From the IMG/VR virus record IMGVR_UViG_3300025131_006463, positions 1-42,649 of that record: DNA of 42,649 bases; one strand, 5' to 3'. Source of the stretch: a virus. Both the position numbers and the translations under genes were made by a program. This document shows, piece after piece, positions 28,891 to 37,467 of the stretch (position 1 is its first letter; every line of letters starts with the position of its first letter). Below the pieces are notes generated by a model that searched no databases, had not been told where the DNA came from, and saw only the letters and a program-made list of their open reading frames with translations.

Positions 28891-29572
28891 AATATTTTAC
28901 TATGTTATTAATGTCTTGTCTTCCTGTTCTATACTTATTAATTACGTTGGCGTCATCTTCATATCCAATACTCATTCCACATAATACAATTTTGTCTTTA
29001 TACTCTGGAAGTTCTTGTCTTACAATATCAGCATATTCACCTAATGATCCTTGAGGGCAAGATGCTAGTCCTTTTTCAACAGTAAGTAACATAATAGATT
29101 GTAAAAATATACCATAGTCTACATAGGAACCTTTTCCTAAATCTTTGTCAATAAAAAAGATGAGTATAACTGGGGCGTCAAACCCTCGATAATTTTTAGC
29201 ATATAAATCATCTTTCTCTTTTTTCATTTCTCTAGTAATTCCTAACTGAGAATATAATGCTAAGCCACAAGCCTTTCTGTTTTCTTTATATGAACTAAAC
29301 CATTTAGTTTCTTTTTCTGACTTTTTATTTTGAGGATAATATTCATAATCCATGGCTGGCTCTTTGCCTGATCTAAATGCTTCTTCTAACTTGCTACATA
29401 GGTTATCTTTTGCTTTACCTGTTAATACTGCTACTTGCCATGGTTGATGATTATCTCCACTAGGTGACAGTTTGGCTTGTTCAAGTATATTAGTTATAAT
29501 TGACATATCAACGGGATCTTTTAGGAAAGCCCTAGTTGACTTTCTTATAAACAAAGCATCTTCAACTCTCAT
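28883..29572 (-). CDS. Nitroreductase-family flavin oxidoreductase
   Basis: 229 residues. FIRKSTRAFLKDPVDMSIIT, then LSPSGDNHQPWQVAVLTG, is the FMN-binding start of the family; ASCPQGSLGEYADIVRQELP and CGMSIGYEDDANVINKYRTG complete it. Such enzymes use NAD(P)H to reduce nitro, quinone or related groups, or to oxidise azoline rings in natural-product clusters. The overlapping start with the ANL gene's end (stop at 29569) marks translational coupling. Within the island it is the likely redox step. Confidence 0.92.
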   Translation of the reverse strand: MRVEDALFIRKSTRAFLKDPVDMSIITNILEQAKLSPSGDNHQPWQVAVLTGKAKDNLCSKLEEAFRSGKEPAMDYEYYPQNKKSEKETKWFSSYKENRKACGLALYSQLGITREMKKEKDDLYAKNYRGFDAPVILIFFIDKDLGKGSYVDYGIFLQSIMLLTVEKGLASCPQGSLGEYADIVRQELPEYKDKIVLCGMSIGYEDDANVINKYRTGRQDINNIVKYYD

Positions 29573-30981
29573 ACTTTAGAATGATCCTTTATATTAACTT
29601 TAGATATAATATGTGGAGGATGACTATTTAAAATAATACCTGGCAATTTACTTTTTGATAACTTGTTATCTCCGGAGAAATACAAGTGTTCAGATACGTG
29701 ATATATGTCATGTGGTCTTTTTGACTCTTGGGCGTTGTCCATATAATGTTTAGCAATATCACCAATAAATGCTTTTCCTGTATATATTAAGTAATGGATT
29801 TCATCTTTAGAACAACTAGCAACATTTTCAACATCAGGAACCTCAAGAGCTAATGCTTCTACTAAACCGGTATAAACTTTAACTCCGCCTTTCATAAAGA
29901 TAACATCATCAAACACTCTTCCTTTGTAAAACCATACACCGTCTTTATCGTCAAATTTATCACCGTCAGTTTGCCAATCACGTGTTCCGTACTTGTACCA
30001 AAGTACTCCTTGTTCGTCTAATTTTAAATCACCGTTATAAATTCTATGCTTAAATCCGTAAAAGTTTTCTATTGGATCACCGGGTCTAAATTCTGCTCTC
30101 GAATGACAGTCTGCTTCAGTACTTGCCATCATGTTGTAGATACATTTAAATTTAAACTTCTTTTCAATACTTCTAATTATTACTTCTGAAGTATGGCCGC
30201 CCGAACATTCCCAATAATCAATTCCACTCCAATTAAAGTCATCTGGACATTCGTCAACAATTTTCTTAATAGCATTAGGATATGATATACAACAGTTTGG
30301 GTTTGCTTTTTGTATTTGCTCAGGTATGTTATCACCGTAATTTAAAAAATGTATACTTCCTCCTATTAAGTATATTCTTAATAAGTTATATGGATTGTAC
30401 GTTGCTGTAAATCCTGCCGTACATAATATATTAGGTCTTTTATCTTCTTTAAATTCTGGTGCTATTGCAAACAAATGATTGGTTGATGCCTGTGCTGTAC
30501 AACCTAATAATGTTTCTCCGTCTACAATGGCTTCCTCATGATCTTCGTAATCCCAAAAGAAAGGATACATTTCAAAAAACTCTTTAACCGTAGTACCACT
30601 TGTCATGCCTCTATAAACTTCTAAAGGATGTAGTATAGAAGGTGTCATATCGTCTGTTAGCATAGTGATCTTATTGCTTTGTATTTTACATACTGCTTTA
30701 GATCCTGCTATTAACCCATCTAATTCCATTTTAGATTGTCTAGCATCGGCCTGGGTTGCTGAGCCACCATTTTTAATACTAGCAAGTATCCACAAATAAT
30801 CATCTATTGTAACTTGGTCTTCTGCTACTACAAAAACAACATGTGGGCCTATACCGTGTTCTTTTAGTCTTTCTATTTTAGCATTGAGGTTAGCGTGTAA
30901 TTCGCCCCAAGTAATTTGCTCTGTTGATGAACTCAAAAATATTTGATCGTCGCTGAGTGGTTTTTGAGTTTGCTTTAGCAT
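29569..30981 (-). CDS. ANL-superfamily adenylate-forming enzyme
   Basis: 470 residues, near full length. The N-terminal ITWGELHANLNAKIERLKEH is the usual start; the P-loop TSGTT is at 127-131; IDYWECSGGHTSEVIIRS and ASTEADCHSRAEFRPGDP are the middle of the adenylation core; FYKGRVFDDVIFMKGGVKVY is the hinge; SGDNKLSKSKLPG holds the C-terminal lysine. It should activate a carboxylic acid as an acyl-AMP and hand it to CoA or a carrier. Substrate not readable. No carrier protein or condensation domain is nearby. It shares a one-base start/stop overlap with the upstream TauD-like gene. Confidence 0.9.
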   Translation of the reverse strand: MLKQTQKPLSDDQIFLSSSTEQITWGELHANLNAKIERLKEHGIGPHVVFVVAEDQVTIDDYLWILASIKNGGSATQADARQSKMELDGLIAGSKAVCKIQSNKITMLTDDMTPSILHPLEVYRGMTSGTTVKEFFEMYPFFWDYEDHEEAIVDGETLLGCTAQASTNHLFAIAPEFKEDKRPNILCTAGFTATYNPYNLLRIYLIGGSIHFLNYGDNIPEQIQKANPNCCISYPNAIKKIVDECPDDFNWSGIDYWECSGGHTSEVIIRSIEKKFKFKCIYNMMASTEADCHSRAEFRPGDPIENFYGFKHRIYNGDLKLDEQGVLWYKYGTRDWQTDGDKFDDKDGVWFYKGRVFDDVIFMKGGVKVYTGLVEALALEVPDVENVASCSKDEIHYLIYTGKAFIGDIAKHYMDNAQESKRPHDIYHVSEHLYFSGDNKLSKSKLPGIILNSHPPHIISKVNIKDHSKV

Positions 30982-31862
30982 TATTTGATTACTTTTAGGT
31001 TTTCTATGTTAGGATCATAAAATTTATTAGGGCCGAGTATATTAGTATAGTCAAAAGCTGTCCTCCAAAGTATTCTATCATCACTTTTAACCCAACTGCG
31101 TCTATGTAATGTAATTAATTGGTCACATATTAAAAAGTCGCCGTCTCTAAGAACAACGTCAGTTATGTTTTTACCTTTGTATAAGTCTTTCCAAAACTTA
31201 TCTTTTAATTCTTCTATGTCAATTGGTTCACCTTTGTACCAGGCTTTGTCAAGAAATGCAGGCTGCCATAACATAGTTTCTTTATCAGTATATGGATGAA
31301 TATTAATTACTTTTTGTCTTTCTTCATTATGTTTAAAAATTTTATAACCGTCAAACAACTTACGAGTTCGATTATGTTCTTCAGGTGTTCCATATATTCC
31401 TTGTGGATTCATATTCCATCGGGTTTCAACACCACGCCACCATTCTTTTTCTTCTTCAGACAAATAATTAAATGCAATTTGTGTGTTCATTAGACTGAAT
31501 ATTGTGTCTGGACATGAGCCTACACAATACAGTCCTGTTAGTAGTTCTTTGAATTCACCAAAATGACATATTCCTTGATCATGATGGTATAATAAATCTG
31601 ATGGGCCAAACATTCCATGTGGATTATTGCCTGTAGGTTGGTTTGTAATTATAGCAATGTCTGGCGCATCTTTTGGATTAAATTCCATGTGTCCCATACT
31701 CGGATTAGAATCATTTGTATCACCTATTCGTCTACAAACATTAACTAGCTCTTGTCTGGTAAATTCTTGATCATGTAGTAATATGTAACCGTCTGTTGCT
31801 ACTTGCCACATCGCTTCTTTTAATTCTGTATCTGTGTAGTCTTGTAATTTTTTAATACTCAT
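30981..31862 (-). CDS. TauD/TfdA-like 2OG/Fe(II) dioxygenase
   Basis: 293 residues. LLYHHDQGICHF provides a normal iron site His93-x-Asp95; LLTGLYCVGSCPDTIFSLMN is the 2OG-proximal region; ICDQLITLHRRSWV and WRTAFDYTNI supply the distal His and the 2OG-binding Arg. It hydroxylates a small acid, betaine or sulfonate in the family's usual chemistry. It is the only one of the three TauD-like proteins here that keeps HxD. A binding-protein/permease pair lies two genes upstream in the same operon, so its substrate may be what they import. Confidence 0.88.
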   Translation of the reverse strand: MSIKKLQDYTDTELKEAMWQVATDGYILLHDQEFTRQELVNVCRRIGDTNDSNPSMGHMEFNPKDAPDIAIITNQPTGNNPHGMFGPSDLLYHHDQGICHFGEFKELLTGLYCVGSCPDTIFSLMNTQIAFNYLSEEEKEWWRGVETRWNMNPQGIYGTPEEHNRTRKLFDGYKIFKHNEERQKVINIHPYTDKETMLWQPAFLDKAWYKGEPIDIEELKDKFWKDLYKGKNITDVVLRDGDFLICDQLITLHRRSWVKSDDRILWRTAFDYTNILGPNKFYDPNIENLKVIK

Positions 31863-31874
31863 GTAAATACCTTT

Positions 31875-32726
31875 CTACTTGTCAATAGTATTTTTGTAGT
31901 CTATTGCTACTCTCCATAGTTCTCTATTTTTATCTAATATTGGAGAACGTCTATGTAGTGTGTAAAATTGATCCATAATTAATATGTCTCCGGGTCTAAA
32001 CACAATGTCTTTAATATATTTTGTTCTGTTAATAACAGCATCGAACTTTTCTTGTAATGGCGCAATTTCTATTTCTTTTCCATCGTGCCATGCTTTGCTG
32101 ATTAAAGGTGGCTGCCAATATAAAAACTCTTGCCCGCCAATTGGATGAACATTAACCACAGGCATACGTTCATCTCCTTCGTGCCTTGGTGCTTGGATAT
32201 ATTTTTCCATTCTTGCTACCTTACCTGCATCAGCCTTATCTGATGGGTTCCAGTATTGTCCCATTATACTTCCACCGTTATTGTTTAACTGTACTTCAAC
32301 TTTACGCCACCATGCTTTTTCATCTGCTGGCAAATCTAAAAAAGCATCTCTGTTGTTGCTTAATGATAAAACTGTGTCTAGACAAGTACCTACACAATAC
32401 AAACAAATTAACCATTCTTTATGTTCCCATACGCCATCAACCACGTGATGTACTGTTCCGTTTGAGTGCCATTCTAAATCACAATGTCCTAATAACATCT
32501 CTGGTTTTGGAGATACGATAGAAATATCAGGATATTCTTTTGGATTAAATTGCATATAACCCAACATATCATCGTCTGTGCTACCTATTCTACCACAATA
32601 TTCAACTAACTCACCCATAGTAAATTGTTGATCGTAATGCAACGTAAATCCCTCTGTTAATATACGTGTTGCTTCGTCAAGCATTTCTTCATCTGTAAAA
32701 TCTTTTATCTGTTTTTCCATGCTCAA
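31875..32726 (-). CDS. TauD/TfdA-like dioxygenase with HxN iron-site variant
   Basis: 283 residues, a paralogue of the adjacent TauD-like gene (about 12 bases apart). LEWHSNGTVHHVVDG stands where family members have WHxD: His87, Asn89 instead of Asp. MDQFYTLHRRSPI and WRVAIDYKNT keep the distal His and the 2OG Arg. The gene overlaps the ABC permease stop, so it is in the same operon. An Asn at the carboxylate position may weaken or change iron chemistry, or make it a binding subunit of the active paralogue. Confidence 0.85.
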   Translation of the reverse strand: MSMEKQIKDFTDEEMLDEATRILTEGFTLHYDQQFTMGELVEYCGRIGSTDDDMLGYMQFNPKEYPDISIVSPKPEMLLGHCDLEWHSNGTVHHVVDGVWEHKEWLICLYCVGTCLDTVLSLSNNRDAFLDLPADEKAWWRKVEVQLNNNGGSIMGQYWNPSDKADAGKVARMEKYIQAPRHEGDERMPVVNVHPIGGQEFLYWQPPLISKAWHDGKEIEIAPLQEKFDAVINRTKYIKDIVFRPGDILIMDQFYTLHRRSPILDKNRELWRVAIDYKNTIDK

Positions 32727-33589
32727 TTCTCCTTTATATAGTTATTTTTTTTATTGTGTGATTGTATAACTCTATCTATAATAATTGCTAATGCAACAAT
32801 GCTTAATCCACTTATAACTCCTAGACCTAGATATCCGTTACCTATTGAGTTCATTACCTGTGAACCTAGTCCACGTACTCCAATCATACTAGCAATAACA
32901 ACCATTGCTAATGCCATCATTACTGTTTGGTTTACACCTCCTAGTATAACATTTCGTGCTAATGGTAATTCTATAACTGCTAAAATATGTCTTTGTTTTA
33001 ATCCCATTGCTTGTCCTGTTTCAACTAAATTAAGATCTACATCACGTAAGCCAAGGTTTGTAAATCTAATCACAGGTGGAATAGCAAATACAACTATTGC
33101 TATCAAGCCTGGAACTTTTCCTAGTCCAAATAACATTACTACCGGAATTAGATATACAAAACTTGGAATGGTTTGCATCAGATCTAACACAGGTATTATA
33201 ATTCGTTGTGCTGTATTATTCTTTGCCATTAATATTCCTGTAGGAATACCAATTACTATACAAACAAATGTTGAAACAAATACAATAGATAATGTTTGCA
33301 TTGTATCGTTCCACATGCCTACTAGTCCTATTGCTATAAAACTAGCCAAGAAACCTATTACAATTTTCCAATTGGTAGTTGCTTTCCAAATTATAAAACC
33401 AAATACAATTAGGAAAACATACCAAGGAGTGGCTAGTAATAACTTTTCAAAGTTTATTAGTAACCATTGCAATGGAGAAAGTAAGTCTGTAAACCACTCT
33501 CCCCAATTTGCCGCAAATTCTCTAAACGTTGCATCGATTGATTTTTTGAAACTAGTTATAGTTCCTTTATCTAACGATGGAAAGTTCAT
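32723..33589 (-). CDS. Glycine betaine/proline-type ABC transporter permease
   Basis: 288 residues with six or more membrane spans. VFVSTFVCIVIGIPTGILMA, then LMQTIPSFVYLIPVVMLFGL and ETGQAMGLKQRHILAVIELP (the EAA loop that contacts the ATPase) are typical of ProW/OpuAB permeases, as is MIGVRGLGSQVMNSIGNG. It would form the inner-membrane channel. No cognate ATP-binding protein gene is in the window, so it must borrow a host ATPase or is used another way. Follows the binding protein gene by one base. Confidence 0.95.
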   Translation of the reverse strand: MNFPSLDKGTITSFKKSIDATFREFAANWGEWFTDLLSPLQWLLINFEKLLLATPWYVFLIVFGFIIWKATTNWKIVIGFLASFIAIGLVGMWNDTMQTLSIVFVSTFVCIVIGIPTGILMAKNNTAQRIIIPVLDLMQTIPSFVYLIPVVMLFGLGKVPGLIAIVVFAIPPVIRFTNLGLRDVDLNLVETGQAMGLKQRHILAVIELPLARNVILGGVNQTVMMALAMVVIASMIGVRGLGSQVMNSIGNGYLGLGVISGLSIVALAIIIDRVIQSHNKKNNYIKEN

Positions 33590-33590
33590 A

Positions 33591-34589
33591 TCATTGTAAC
33601 GATTCAGTAATGTTGCTAGCCGCGTCTGGTGTTACCCATGCCGTCCAAAGTTCTGGATGACGCTTTAGAAACTCAACTGCCATATCTTCTGCGGTTGCTT
33701 GATTATCATCTGCCCAAACTAACATAGAAGTAATTACACTGCCGTCAAAACTACGAGCAGTTAAATAGTCCACTACTGCACTATCTAAACCTGGTGTTAC
33801 AATAGTTCCTGTTGCCGCACTTGACCAGTTCATTGGTTTTGGATTAGCACATTCTAACTTAGCAATACAATCACTCCAATGTGCATTATCAAATTCAATA
33901 TCAGAAGTAAGTTTTACCATTCCTAAACGACCTACTAATACTGTAGGTGCCCAATAATAACCAACAACTCCTTTTTCTTTTAAAACTTGTCCTTCCCAAT
34001 ATGCATTCAAGCCTGTACCTGAACCTGGGTCAATAATTTTCCAACCTTTTGCTTCCATATCAAATGCACGGAATAAGTTTTCATTGTGTTTCTTACAACT
34101 CCAACCTTCTGGGCAAATCACAATTCCACCTTTGCTTGGATCTTCTGGGTGTGGGAACAAGTCTGGTCTTGCAAGTACTTGATCAATTGTAGTTAATCCA
34201 TATTGTTCTACAATATAGTCTGGTACATACCAACCCTCTCCTGCACCTACTACAACCGCATCTCTTAGTTGAACAAGAGAGCCTTGATCATCTGATTGGA
34301 TATTAAGTGTAGCATCTTCTCCTAGTAATGATGTCCAGGCTTCTCCAAATACATTGGGAGAGCCAGTTGCCATCATAGATGCAATAGTGGCATCGATACC
34401 ACCTGGTACTAATTTTGTGTTATGTCCATATCCATGTTTGAGAATATAGGCATCAATGTTGGCTATCATTGATCCAGATTGCCAATTTAACTCGGCTATT
34501 TTTATGTCATCAGCTTTTGCTATCATTGACATAGTCATAAGCATAATACCCATGACTATCGATGTCATGTACATATTTTTCATTTTCAT
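33591..34589 (-). CDS. Glycine betaine-type ABC substrate-binding protein
   Basis: 332 residues. A Sec signal (MYMTSIVMGIMLMTMSMIAK then ADD) sends it to the periplasm. KIAELNWQSGSMIANIDAYI and VPGGIDATIASMMATGSPNV match the OpuAC/ProX binding fold; Trp residues near GEGWYVPDYIVEQYG and NAYWEGQVLKEKGVVGYYWA could form the aromatic cage that binds quaternary amines. ATSIDs are not needed to see that it pairs with the permease gene that follows by one base. Likely substrates are betaine, choline-like or related osmolytes, a family-based inference. Confidence 0.95.
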   Translation of the reverse strand: MKMKNMYMTSIVMGIMLMTMSMIAKADDIKIAELNWQSGSMIANIDAYILKHGYGHNTKLVPGGIDATIASMMATGSPNVFGEAWTSLLGEDATLNIQSDDQGSLVQLRDAVVVGAGEGWYVPDYIVEQYGLTTIDQVLARPDLFPHPEDPSKGGIVICPEGWSCKKHNENLFRAFDMEAKGWKIIDPGSGTGLNAYWEGQVLKEKGVVGYYWAPTVLVGRLGMVKLTSDIEFDNAHWSDCIAKLECANPKPMNWSSAATGTIVTPGLDSAVVDYLTARSFDGSVITSMLVWADDNQATAEDMAVEFLKRHPELWTAWVTPDAASNITESLQ

Positions 34590-34607
34590 TTTCTTATTTT
34601 GTCTATA

Positions 34608-34904
34608 TTATGATGTTGTTGAAGATTTAGACCAGCCATTTCCTATTGTTGGCGTAGTAATTGTTGCTGAGTCTGCCCACTTTGCATCTGTCCATGTTCT
34701 AGTAAGAACATATCCTGTAGAATCTGCTTTTAATGCTACAGACTGTACCATATCGCCATCTGCGGTTGCTTGGCTATTGTATGCGGCGGCCGCCGTTAGC
34801 TCGGAACTTGTATTTGCTGATTCAAGTGCATTAATTGCCTCAGCGGCACTTGCATATGTTGTGCCATCATCTTTTGTTAATGTAACGGTTTCTGTGACTG
34901 CCAT
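34608..34904 (-). CDS. Ala/Thr/Ser-rich small protein, unknown
   Basis: 98 residues. AVTETVTLTKDDGTTYASAA, a helix EAINALESANTSSELTAAAA, then TGYVLTRTWTDAKWADSATI. The Ala/Thr/Ser bias and beta pattern suit a virion surface or tail-fibre accessory protein rather than an enzyme. It precedes the ABC binding-protein gene on the same strand. No family recognised. Confidence 0.6.
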   Translation of the reverse strand: MAVTETVTLTKDDGTTYASAAEAINALESANTSSELTAAAAYNSQATADGDMVQSVALKADSTGYVLTRTWTDAKWADSATITTPTIGNGWSKSSTTS

Positions 34905-34928
34905 TGTAATACTCCAATAGTAATTTCG

Positions 34929-35489
34929 TTAAATGTATTTATTAAATCGTTTAGACAAATATTCATTATAATTTAATTCCCAAACATGTTCTTTAGTGTA
35001 TCCTATTTTTAGAATAGTTTCTAATTTTAATATTCCTTGTTTTTCAAGTAAATGCATAACTTTATCCATCCTAAACATTTTACCTGATACATCACTGCCT
35101 TCGTCTGTTTGTGTAGTTATAAAGAAACGTTCTCCACCTTGTTTTTTAATCCATTCTACTTGTGGTCTTACATGCCAATAAAATGGTAAACTATTAAAAT
35201 GATATCTACTTAATCCAGTACGTGTTTCTAAACCTACTGCTCTAAATAATATTCTGTAAGAAGTATCATCTATTTCAGGAAACTCATGACAACCACTTAA
35301 ACAAATAATTTTATTATCTCTTTTAACAACCCAATATTGTCCATAAGGAGGCACCATTTTTTTAAGTTTTAATCTTCCAAAATCAGTATTATTTCTATAT
35401 CCTTTTGTAGCACAAACTTTACAAAATTCTTTTAATTGAGGATACTCTTTTCTATTCAGAATGTCTACCGTTATACCATAATCCATCAT
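34929..35489 (-). CDS. GNAT-like acyltransferase, tentative
   Basis: 186 residues, starting inside the 3' end of the small ANL gene (38-base overlap). QYWVVKRDNKIICLSGCHEF looks like the central GNAT strands, with FRAVGLETRTGLSRYHFNSL after it, but the acetyl-CoA pyrophosphate loop (R/Q-x-x-G-x-G/A) is not clear. The neighbour at 36128 is a clearer GNAT. It may acylate the product of the ANL core. The C-terminus ILKLETILKIGYTKEHVWEL resembles part of the island's methyltransferase, which I cannot interpret. Confidence 0.5.
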   Translation of the reverse strand: MMDYGITVDILNRKEYPQLKEFCKVCATKGYRNNTDFGRLKLKKMVPPYGQYWVVKRDNKIICLSGCHEFPEIDDTSYRILFRAVGLETRTGLSRYHFNSLPFYWHVRPQVEWIKKQGGERFFITTQTDEGSDVSGKMFRMDKVMHLLEKQGILKLETILKIGYTKEHVWELNYNEYLSKRFNKYI

Positions 35490-36135
35490 TATCCATGTAT
35501 GCCATGTCGCCTGTTTTAAACCACCCGGGTGTATAAACTATATCGCCTTTAACATGTAACTCATCAGTATATGTAATTGTCCAATCACAATAATATCTAT
35601 TACCTAAGTACGGTTCGTTTCGTAGTTCAATATTTTCATATGGTTGAAATACTCTATTAATAGCACACGGGCCTACTTCCGTCATGCCCCAATTACACAT
35701 AAATGTAGCACCTTTATTGACAAAGGCTTGCATAACTTTTGGGTATACAGGATCAGATCCGCATGTAATCCACACACCTGTTAAATCTAACTTATCCCAG
35801 GTTTTGTTTCGCATTAATAGTTTACAAAACCCTGGAGTTAAATGTGTATGAGTAAATCCATTTATATCTTTATAAAATGTAAAGGCATTAAATTTTTTAA
35901 CTACAACTTCTGCACCAATACTTAGGGCTGGTAAGGATTGAGCAGTCGTACCACCGGCATGTTTTAAGGAACATACGGTTAAAATTTTAGACTTGTTTGT
36001 TAATTTTTGAGAGTCTACACCTGCTTCGTTATTAGCCTTCAACCGACTAGGCGTGTGGAATACAGTTTTGGGTTTACCAGTAGTACCAGAAGTTTCTAAA
36101 TAAAAACCTTTAGCAATATCAAATTCATTAAACAT
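35452..36135 (-). CDS. Minimal ANL adenylation core without N-terminal region or lid
   Basis: About 227 residues from the ATG at 36135, which overlaps the GNAT stop by eight bases (ATGTTTAA); longer starts run into the GNAT gene. It begins almost at the P-loop, FYLETSGTTGKPKTVFHTPS, then SLKHAGGTTAQSLPALSIGA, WITCGSDPVYPKVMQAFVNK and NWGMTEVGPCAINRV, and stops at WFKTGDMAYMDNDGLWYNGR. That is just where the hinge would lead into the C-terminal lid with its catalytic Lys. So both ends of a normal 450-550 residue enzyme are absent. It may be a reduced enzyme, a subunit, or a remnant. Confidence 0.72.
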   Translation of the reverse strand: MFNEFDIAKGFYLETSGTTGKPKTVFHTPSRLKANNEAGVDSQKLTNKSKILTVCSLKHAGGTTAQSLPALSIGAEVVVKKFNAFTFYKDINGFTHTHLTPGFCKLLMRNKTWDKLDLTGVWITCGSDPVYPKVMQAFVNKGATFMCNWGMTEVGPCAINRVFQPYENIELRNEPYLGNRYYCDWTITYTDELHVKGDIVYTPGWFKTGDMAYMDNDGLWYNGRHSE

Positions 36136-36598
36136 ATTTGTACATATACCAATTGGTGTCATTACCTTGGCCTGTTTTTTCAAAGCCACAACTTTCATAA
36201 AAAGGAATGCTGGATGTTTTTGAGAATGTCCACATCATTTCTGCATGTTGTTTTTTAGCATCTTCTTCTAGTACTTCTATTATCTCGTGGCTGTATCCTT
36301 TACGTCTGCAATCCATATCACACCATGCTCCTCTAGTACGGTAATGTAATACAGACGTTTTATGACCCGAATTAACCGCCTTTATACCGTCATTATAGTA
36401 CCCTAAAAACAAAGGAGTATATAATTTAAATATATTTTCATCAAGACGTTGTAAATTATTAAACACCATACAACTCATTGGTTTAATTTCTTGGGATTGA
36501 AATTGTCCATCTTTGAACACTTCTATTTTGTGCTTTTCGTTCCAAAGATCCTTTGCCCAAATTTCTTTTATTTCGACAAACGATAATTCTCTAACCAT
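36128..36598 (-). CDS. GNAT-family N-acetyltransferase
   Basis: 156 residues. The GNAT core appears in WCDMDCRRKGYSHEIIEVLE, where R-R-K-G-Y-S takes the place of the acetyl-CoA loop, followed by SKTSSIPFYESCGFEKTGQG, the usual FYxxxGF near the C-terminus. It would transfer an acyl group from CoA to an amine. It overlaps the radical-SAM gene start by 31 bases and the ANL core by eight, so the three form one coupled group. Substrate unknown. Confidence 0.85.
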   Translation of the reverse strand: MVRELSFVEIKEIWAKDLWNEKHKIEVFKDGQFQSQEIKPMSCMVFNNLQRLDENIFKLYTPLFLGYYNDGIKAVNSGHKTSVLHYRTRGAWCDMDCRRKGYSHEIIEVLEEDAKKQHAEMMWTFSKTSSIPFYESCGFEKTGQGNDTNWYMYKYV

Positions 36599-37467
36599 AC
36601 AGAATGATTCTCTCGTTGTTTTACATCATAGTTACTATAAAGTAGAGCATCCCTGCTTGCACTTCGTTGATCGCAGTTTTTGCAAACATCAATCTTATGT
36701 GCTTTACCTTCCTTGTGCTTTTTTCTAAACTTATTATATGCGTTGCCGTTCCATATCTTAGATATTGTATTTACATCTAAATGTCCTAGCACGGCTTTAC
36801 TATCTTGTCCTAATACATTACAACATGGTACAACGGCACCTTTATGTCCATCTAATCCACCTGCTCTTACATTTAAAACAGGCCACGATACTTTAGGACA
36901 AGGTTCTTTTGATTCTTCTTTACTTAGTTGTCCTGACCAGTTATGCTTATCCCATACAACAAATTTAACTTTATTATCAAACAGTGATTTATATTCATCT
37001 AACCAGTATTTTTCGATTGCAATACAGTTGACAGATATGTTATAATTGTACATGGCACAAACTTTATCGTACACGTCATGGAATTTATCTTGGCCCATCC
37101 ATTTGTTATATGTCTTAGCATCATATCCAATAAAACTAACACGAATACTTGTTAGTCCTGCGTCAAATAATTCTTCAAGTTCTTGAACGTTTTTTGTGCT
37201 TAAATTGGTTGTTATATAAGATTTTAGACCTAGTTCTTTACAAAAACTTATGATTTCTTTTAACTTTTTGTAAAGAATTGGTTCGCCAGAGCCCTGTAAG
37301 CTCACAGATTTGGCGCCATGTATTTTGGCATGCTCTATTATATCTTTCGCTAACTTAAACGGTAAATGTGTAAGGAATGGTTTCTCTCTCTGATAAATAC
37401 CTTGAGGACATATTTTACAAGTGTAATTACATCCTCCAAACAATTCCAAATTTAGGTGATTAATCAT
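36568..37467 (-). CDS. Radical SAM/SPASM enzyme C
   Basis: 299 residues with normal order. FGGCNYTCKICPQGIY holds Cys13, Cys17 and Cys20; VSLQGSGEPILYKKLKE is the GEP turn; ITTNLSTKNVQELEELFDAG follows. The SPASM end has VVPCCNVLGQDSKAVLGHLD and DVCKNCDQRSAS. Known members modify peptides or small molecules, often in natural-product clusters. It heads the minus-strand island with GNAT and ANL genes behind it. Its ATG (37465-37467) overlaps the divergent ATG at 37466. Confidence 0.93.
   Translation of the reverse strand: MINHLNLELFGGCNYTCKICPQGIYQREKPFLTHLPFKLAKDIIEHAKIHGAKSVSLQGSGEPILYKKLKEIISFCKELGLKSYITTNLSTKNVQELEELFDAGLTSIRVSFIGYDAKTYNKWMGQDKFHDVYDKVCAMYNYNISVNCIAIEKYWLDEYKSLFDNKVKFVVWDKHNWSGQLSKEESKEPCPKVSWPVLNVRAGGLDGHKGAVVPCCNVLGQDSKAVLGHLDVNTISKIWNGNAYNKFRKKHKEGKAHKIDVCKNCDQRSASRDALLYSNYDVKQRENHSVWLENYRLSK

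Noticed and set aside
32754-33599. A 281-codon plus-strand frame opposite the ABC permease gene
   Set aside because: It mirrors a clear permease gene; the translation is rich in Thr, Ile and Asn without a family pattern, as expected for the antisense of a membrane protein.
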